Shown piece by piece: positions 32,935 through 37,689 of a DNA stretch of 37,689 nt. The first letter of the stretch is position 1. Each line of letters starts with the position of its first letter. The notes below the pieces were generated by a model. That model did not search any database. It was given only the letters and a program-made list of their open reading frames with translations, and was not told where the DNA came from. The stretch is from Massilia cavernae (GTDB taxonomy: Bacteria > Pseudomonadota > Gammaproteobacteria > Burkholderiales > Burkholderiaceae_D), in NCBI RefSeq assembly GCF_003590855.1, contig NZ_QYUP01000073.1:1-37689 (forward strand). Reading direction: 5' to 3'. Made by a program: the position numbers and the translations under genes.

Positions 32935-34755
32935 TTAATGCGTTACGTGGACGTTGTGGAACTGGAGGGCGGCGAGGTTGGCGTAGATGCCTCCCAGCGC
33001 GACCAGCGATGCGTGCGTGCCGGTTTCGACGATCTTGCCGTCTTCCATGACGATGATGCGGTCGGCGCGCTGTACCGTCGCCAGGCGGTGGGCGATGATC
33101 ACGGTGGTGCGGCCGACCATCGCGGCTTCCAGCGCGCTCTGGACCAGGCGCTCGGATTCGGCATCCAGCGCGCTCGTCGCTTCGTCGAGCAGCAGCAGCG
33201 GGGGATTCTTCAGCAGCGCGCGCGCAATCGCGATGCGTTGACGCTGCCCGCCCGACAGGCGCACGCCGCGCTCGCCCAGGAAGGATTTGTAACCCTCAGG
33301 CAGCCGTTCGATGAATTCGTGGGCGGCAGCCTGCTTCGCGGCCTGGATCACTTCTTCGTCGGTGGCGTCGGCGCGGCCGTAGCGAATGTTTTCCATCGCG
33401 TCGGCCGAGAAGATCACCGTATCCTGCGGGACGATGCCGATCGCGCCGCGCAGTGTGTGCAGGTCCAGCTGGCGAATATCGACGCAGTCGAGCGTGATGG
33501 AACCTCCCTGCGGATCGTAGAAGCGCAGGAACAGCTGGAACAGCGTGGTCTTGCCGGCGCCGGAAGGCCCGACCACGGCGACCGTTTCGCCAGGCTTGAT
33601 CGACAGCGACAGGTGCTCGAGCGCCGCCACTTCAGGACGGGACGGATAGGAGAAGGTGACGTCGTTCAGTGCGAGCGCCGCGCCATTGGCGGTGCGCGCC
33701 GGCAGCGCAAACGGCTTCGATGGATTCTCGATCGGCGACTTCACCGACAGCAGCTCCATCAGGCGCTCGGTCGCGCCGGCGGCGCGCTGGGCTTCGCCCA
33801 TCACTTCGGACAGCGCGCCGATCGACCCGGCCACGATCGATGCGTAGAGGACGAACTGGCCAAGGTCGCCGGTCGTCATCGCGCCTTCCAGCACTGCGTG
33901 CGCGCCCAGCCACAGCACGAACACGATGGTGCCGAATACGAGGACGATGGCGATCATCGTCAGCAGCGAACGCGCGCGGATGCGCTTCATCGCGGTGCCG
34001 AACGCGCCTTCGACCAGTTGGCCGAAGCGCGTGGCCTCGAGCTTCTCATGGGTGAAGGCCTGCACGGTCGGCATCGCGTTCAGGATTTCTCCGGCCATCG
34101 CCGAGGCGTCGGCAATGCGGTCCTGCGATGCGCGCGACAGCGAGCGAACGCGGCGTCCGAACAGCACGATAGGCACAACCACCAGCACCAGCAGGCCGAG
34201 GATGATCGACGACAGCTTGGGGCTGGTCACGAACAGCATGACGAGGCCGCCCAGGAACAGCAGGGTGTTACGCAGGGCGACCGACACGCTGGTGCCGACC
34301 ACCGCTTGGATCAGGGTGGTGTCGGTGGTGATGCGCGACAGGACTTCGCCGGTCTGCGTGGTTTCGAAGAACTCAGGGCTCTGCGTTACTACGTGGCGGT
34401 AGACCGCATCGCGGATGTCCGCGGTGACGCGCTCGCCCAGCCACGACACGGTGTAGAAGCGGGCGGCAGTCGCCACAGCCAGCACGGTCGCCACGCCGAA
34501 CAGCGCGAGGAAGGTGGCGTTGACGTTGTCGATGTTGCGGGGGCCGGACGCTGGCGCGAACCCGAGGTCGATCATCTGCTTGAAGGCGTACGGAATGGCG
34601 AGCGTGGCGCCGGCCGCGAACACCAGCGCAATGGCGGCCAGCACGAACTGCTTGCGGTACGGGCGGAGGAAGGGCATCAGGCCCTTGAATGCGGCGAGGC
34701 TGCCTTTGGCGGTGCGTGGATCGGGCTGGGTGCTGCTGGTGGTGCTCTTGCTCAT
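32935..34755 (-). CDS. MsbA-type ABC exporter (fused permease and ATPase)
   Basis: The product is 606 aa, a half-transporter. The N-terminal half has six membrane helices (for example FVLAAIALVFAAGATLAIPY and NTLLFLGGLVMLFV). The C-terminal ATPase has Walker A GPSGAGKTTLF (near residue 392), signature LSGGQRQRIAIARALL (near 500), Walker B LLLLDEATSALD and switch His IIAHRLATV. It acts as a homodimer in the inner membrane; lipid or drug export is the family norm, and the substrate is not decided. It is upstream of the aldolase gene on the same strand; any former read-through into that gene is now blocked or altered by the IS10-like insertion. Confidence 0.93.
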   Translation of the reverse strand: MSKSTTSSTQPDPRTAKGSLAAFKGLMPFLRPYRKQFVLAAIALVFAAGATLAIPYAFKQMIDLGFAPASGPRNIDNVNATFLALFGVATVLAVATAARFYTVSWLGERVTADIRDAVYRHVVTQSPEFFETTQTGEVLSRITTDTTLIQAVVGTSVSVALRNTLLFLGGLVMLFVTSPKLSSIILGLLVLVVVPIVLFGRRVRSLSRASQDRIADASAMAGEILNAMPTVQAFTHEKLEATRFGQLVEGAFGTAMKRIRARSLLTMIAIVLVFGTIVFVLWLGAHAVLEGAMTTGDLGQFVLYASIVAGSIGALSEVMGEAQRAAGATERLMELLSVKSPIENPSKPFALPARTANGAALALNDVTFSYPSRPEVAALEHLSLSIKPGETVAVVGPSGAGKTTLFQLFLRFYDPQGGSITLDCVDIRQLDLHTLRGAIGIVPQDTVIFSADAMENIRYGRADATDEEVIQAAKQAAAHEFIERLPEGYKSFLGERGVRLSGGQRQRIAIARALLKNPPLLLLDEATSALDAESERLVQSALEAAMVGRTTVIIAHRLATVQRADRIIVMEDGKIVETGTHASLVALGGIYANLAALQFHNVHVTH

Positions 34756-34784
34756 CGTGTCGGTGCTTATGTTCTGTTCTGTTT

Positions 34785-35852
34785 TTAAAGTTTCATTGGC
34801 CGGACATACCCTGTCAGTTCAAGGTAGCCATGCCCGGCCGGCGCGCCGTCGCGGCTGATCGTCACCGCGCCTTCCCAATACACGGCGCCGGTCGACTGCC
34901 GCGAATCGAGTTCCTGGTCGTTCTGCAAAGGCTTGATCTGCCAGCGGGTGCCGCCCGTGACAAGCGTCGTCGCCACCGGATATTCGGCATTGGTGCGCGG
35001 CGACTTCCACCGCGCTTGCGGAGTGAAACTAACCTGGTCGGGCGGGTATTGCGTGACCTTGCCGGCGGCATCGCGCAGTACCGCATGACCCCATAGTTTA
35101 CCACCTCGCTTGCTTCTTATCTGGAAAGCCATCAGCGCCGACCCGTCGTCGAGGTTCGCGCCCAGCCAGTCCCACCCGCTGGCCTCGGGATCGAGCGCCT
35201 CGCTCGACCACTCGTGATCGAGCCATGCCGTCCCTTCGACCGCGCGTGGCGCAGCCTTCGCGTGGCCGACGGTGCCGCTCACTTTCAGGTGCGGCTCGCT
35301 GTAGTAATAGCTGGCGTGGCGTGCTTCCGGGCCCTTGCGCGAGAAGCCGCGCTCGCCCTGCGCCAGCACCGGCTGGGTCGGCGCCAGCCGTAGCTCCAGC
35401 GCCACCTGGCCGGTCTTGATGCTGACGGTGTAGCTGCCGTCGGCGCTGCGCCGCATGCGCCAGTCGTCCAGTTTGAGGTCGGTGGTGCCGGTCTTTGCGT
35501 ACGCCAGGCCGAAACCCTCGCGCGCGGAGCGCTGGTCGTGCGCCAGCTTTCCCAGCGCCGGATCGGACACCGCCGCGTGCCCGATGATCAGCTGCTTGGG
35601 CGCGAACGCACTTGGGTTGGCCGGATCGTGCCCGGTGCGGCTGCGGAAAAAAGTCACCTGGAAGCCGAGCGGCTTGCCGTCGGCGGTCTTCAGCCAGCCG
35701 GTCACATACCACCACTCGGTGCGGAATTCGGGATGCGACCCGTAGTCCTGCGGGAAGGCCAGCGGCCTTCCTGGCCTCACGGGGGCGAAATCGGGCGGGC
35801 CGGCATGGCAGGTTTGCGCCAGCAGCAGGAGAAGCATGAGCATCAGGCGCAT
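34785..35852 (-). CDS. AttH/CrtC-like secreted lipocalin-like protein
   Basis: The product is 355 aa. A signal peptide (MRLMLMLLLLLAQTCHA) is followed by the AttH/CrtC-type double beta-barrel: FPQDYGSHPEFRTEWWYVTG is the family hallmark, then GFQVTFFRSRTG, AWLDHEWSSEALDP and GWDWLGANLDDGSALMAFQI. Related proteins include carotenoid 1,2-hydratase and AttH, the periplasmic component next to AttEFG-type ABC transporters. The ATG at 35852 shares its A with the TAA of the upstream permease gene and has GGGAGG upstream, so the two are coupled. It probably binds a lipid-like ligand handled by that transporter. Confidence 0.85.
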   Translation of the reverse strand: MRLMLMLLLLLAQTCHAGPPDFAPVRPGRPLAFPQDYGSHPEFRTEWWYVTGWLKTADGKPLGFQVTFFRSRTGHDPANPSAFAPKQLIIGHAAVSDPALGKLAHDQRSAREGFGLAYAKTGTTDLKLDDWRMRRSADGSYTVSIKTGQVALELRLAPTQPVLAQGERGFSRKGPEARHASYYYSEPHLKVSGTVGHAKAAPRAVEGTAWLDHEWSSEALDPEASGWDWLGANLDDGSALMAFQIRSKRGGKLWGHAVLRDAAGKVTQYPPDQVSFTPQARWKSPRTNAEYPVATTLVTGGTRWQIKPLQNDQELDSRQSTGAVYWEGAVTISRDGAPAGHGYLELTGYVRPMKL

Positions 35853-37689
35853 TACCAATCCTCCCTCACCGCGCGAATCGGCCCGCCCGACAGCGCGTAC
35901 CGGCCCGACACCAGCGCCGTCAGCACCGATGCGCCGAGCAGCACGGCGGCCACCGTGCCCACGAGTCCCCAGGGCACATGCAGCTGCATCGACCAGTGGA
36001 AGGATTGCGGGTTGACCACGAAGACGAGGATCAGGCTGATGACAAGTCCCAGCACGAAGCCGCAGGCGATGCCAAGCGCGGTCAGCGCGCCGCCCTCGAG
36101 CGCGAGGATGCGCAGCACCTGGCCGCGCGTGACGCCTACATGGCGCAGCATGCCGAATTCCTTTTCCCGCGCCAGCGTCTGCGCCGAGAAGGTTGCCGCC
36201 ACGCCGGACAGGCCGATGGCGATAGCGATCGCTTCCAGCAGGTAGGTAACGGCGAAGCTGCGGTCGAAGATCGTCAGGCTCATGGCGCGGATCTCGCCCG
36301 GCTGCGCATATTGCAGCGCGTCGCCGAACGGCAGGGCCTTGATCTGCGCTTCAAGTTGTGCGGCCTGCCCGCCATCCCGCAGCCAAAGCGCCACCTCATT
36401 GATCTCGCGGTCGCCGGTCAGCGCGCGGTAGTCGGACATGCGCAGTTGCACGGCGCCGGACTGGCTGGAGTAGTCGCGCCAGGTGCCGGCCACGAAGAAT
36501 TCGTGCAGGCGGCCACCCAGCGGCAGCGAGAGGCGGGTTCCCGGCATGGCGCCGTACAGGTCGACCATAGCCTCGGATACCCACACCGGCATCGCGCCGG
36601 CCGGAGGCGTGACGGCATCCCCAGTGACCACCATGGCCTTTCCGGGATCGGCCGGGTCGATGTTCCTGGCCAGCAGGCCGACCGGCGGCCGCGCGGCGTC
36701 GAGCGACAACTGGCGGCTGCGCTGGAATTCGATCCGGGAAACGCCCGGCAGAGCGGCCAGCGCGGCCTGTTCCTTCGGCCCGAGCGCGCCGGCCGCACTG
36801 CTGGAGCCGGTGCGCACGTACAGGTCCGCGGGCAGCAGCTGCACCAGCCACTCGTCCAGCGAAACGCGGAAGCTCGACACCATGATGGCCATCGCCACCA
36901 TCAGGCTGAAGCTGGCCAGCACGCCGCCCAGGGCGATTGCGGCCTGGCCGGACGCGTTGCCGAGGCGCGCCAGCGCCAGCGCGAGTACCGGCGATGCACT
37001 GGCGCGGCGGTTGAAGGCGCCAAACAGGGCCCGCGCCAGTCGCGGCATCAGCCCGATGCCGCCCACCAGCAGCAGGGCGATCGACAGGTAGCCGAACAGC
37101 GGCAGCTCCATCACTGGCGGCGCCTGTGTCAGCGCGGCGGCAATGGCAAGGCAGGCCAGCGAAGGCCACACGCGGTCTAGCCGCGAGAGCGCGGTTTCAT
37201 CGGCGCCGGACTTGAGCGCGGCGGCCGGCGCGGCGCGTGCGGCTTCCCATGCCGGCGCCAGGCAGCCCAGCAGCGCCACGCCAAAACCGAGCGTGAAGAA
37301 GACTGCGGCCGCAAGTGGGGTAAATTCGACGCTCGGGCGTACACCGGCGAAGTAGCCGGCGCCAAGGTCGCCGCCAAAGAAGTGCAGCGCCGCCGCAGCC
37401 AGTGCGTAGCCGGCGCCGATGCCGATCAGCGAACCGATGACGCCAAGGCTGGCGCCTTCCAGCAGTACCTGGCGCAGGAGCTGCCCGCGTTCCAGCCCCA
37501 GTACGCGCAGCAGGGCGAACTGGCCGCGCCGCCGCACCACCGCCAGCGCCTGGGTCGAAAACACGAGGAAGGCGCCGGTGAACAGCGCGACCAGGGCGAG
37601 AACCGTCAGGTTCACGCGGTAGGCGCGGCTCATGTTGTTGGTGCGGCTTTCCTGCTCCTCGTCGCCGGGCTGGCCGACCAGGAAGCGCC
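35852..37689 (-). CDS. FtsX-type ABC transporter permease (5' end cut by window edge)
   Basis: About 612 residues are visible and the frame is open to the right edge. The ATG at 37633 is internal: coding sequence with family character continues upstream of it. Two FtsX domains are seen, each of the form TVLALVALFTGAFLVFSTQA followed by a cytoplasmic loop with RGQFALLRVLGLERGQLLRQ, and a large periplasmic region between them. This double-FtsX layout is that of AttF/AttG-like or YbbP-like permeases, which pair with a LolD-like ATPase. The downstream AttH-like gene supports the first. The ATPase gene is expected beyond the window edge. Confidence 0.88.
   Translation of the reverse strand, partial: RFLVGQPGDEEQESRTNNMSRAYRVNLTVLALVALFTGAFLVFSTQALAVVRRRGQFALLRVLGLERGQLLRQVLLEGASLGVIGSLIGIGAGYALAAAALHFFGGDLGAGYFAGVRPSVEFTPLAAAVFFTLGFGVALLGCLAPAWEAARAAPAAALKSGADETALSRLDRVWPSLACLAIAAALTQAPPVMELPLFGYLSIALLLVGGIGLMPRLARALFGAFNRRASASPVLALALARLGNASGQAAIALGGVLASFSLMVAMAIMVSSFRVSLDEWLVQLLPADLYVRTGSSSAAGALGPKEQAALAALPGVSRIEFQRSRQLSLDAARPPVGLLARNIDPADPGKAMVVTGDAVTPPAGAMPVWVSEAMVDLYGAMPGTRLSLPLGGRLHEFFVAGTWRDYSSQSGAVQLRMSDYRALTGDREINEVALWLRDGGQAAQLEAQIKALPFGDALQYAQPGEIRAMSLTIFDRSFAVTYLLEAIAIAIGLSGVAATFSAQTLAREKEFGMLRHVGVTRGQVLRILALEGGALTALGIACGFVLGLVISLILVFVVNPQSFHWSMQLHVPWGLVGTVAAVLLGASVLTALVSGRYALSGGPIRAVREDW

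Overview
The window is about 64-66% G+C and reads as chromosomal DNA of a betaproteobacterium, most likely Burkholderiales/Oxalobacteraceae (Massilia/Janthinobacterium-like). This placement is inferred from protein flavour and gene order and was not checked by a search. Most of it is housekeeping DNA, densely packed in short operons with 1-8 nt overlaps, and it carries a few recent mobile insertions.

Layout. 1-3.5 kb: a truncated NAD-dependent epimerase divergent from a LysR regulator, then a POT peptide transporter sharing a bidirectional terminator with lysR. 3.7-8.7 kb: ppnN (nucleotide nucleosidase), a 64-aa coiled-coil/membrane protein with a near-consensus promoter that predicts a leaderless mRNA, and the prfB-HAD-lysS operon on the minus strand. 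prfB carries the classical RF2 programmed +1 frameshift. 8.8-11.4 kb: a CpdB-like lipoprotein nucleotidase coupled to a Sel1-repeat protein. 11.4-13.5 kb: a minus-strand group made of a Xre/RES toxin-antitoxin pair, a DUF2288 protein and a SAM methyltransferase gene whose middle third lies inverted, so that the gene is broken. 13.6-15 kb: an exported NTF2/SnoaL-like protein and a membrane-anchored methyltransferase. 15-17.7 kb: recJ with an RpfE-type gene. 17.8-24.6 kb: lolC-lolD-tatD-comEC, an alpha/beta hydrolase and dcd, all on the plus strand.

24.6-26.6 kb holds a cluster of three hairpins followed at once by a complete group II intron with its reverse transcriptase/maturase. 26.7-31.5 kb (minus strand) holds a large Orn/Lys/Arg decarboxylase, folA-thyA (overlapping ATGA) and a threonine-aldolase-type PLP enzyme. 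31.5-32.9 kb is a complete IS10-like element (1,337 bp, 16-bp terminal repeats, 9-bp target duplication). It has split a 62-bp inverted-repeat element lying flush against the aldolase start codon. 32.9-37.7 kb (minus strand) holds an MsbA-type ABC exporter, an AttH/CrtC-like secreted protein and a truncated FtsX-type permease.

Functional links. lysS/prfB serve translation, thyA/folA/dcd serve thymidylate supply, recJ/comEC/TatD handle DNA, and lolCD sorts lipoproteins. No CRISPR array, rRNA, tRNA or prophage was seen. The most unusual items are the methyltransferase gene with an inverted core, the IS10-like insertion in a start-codon-abutting inverted repeat, the leaderless small membrane protein, and the intron placed directly after perfect hairpins.
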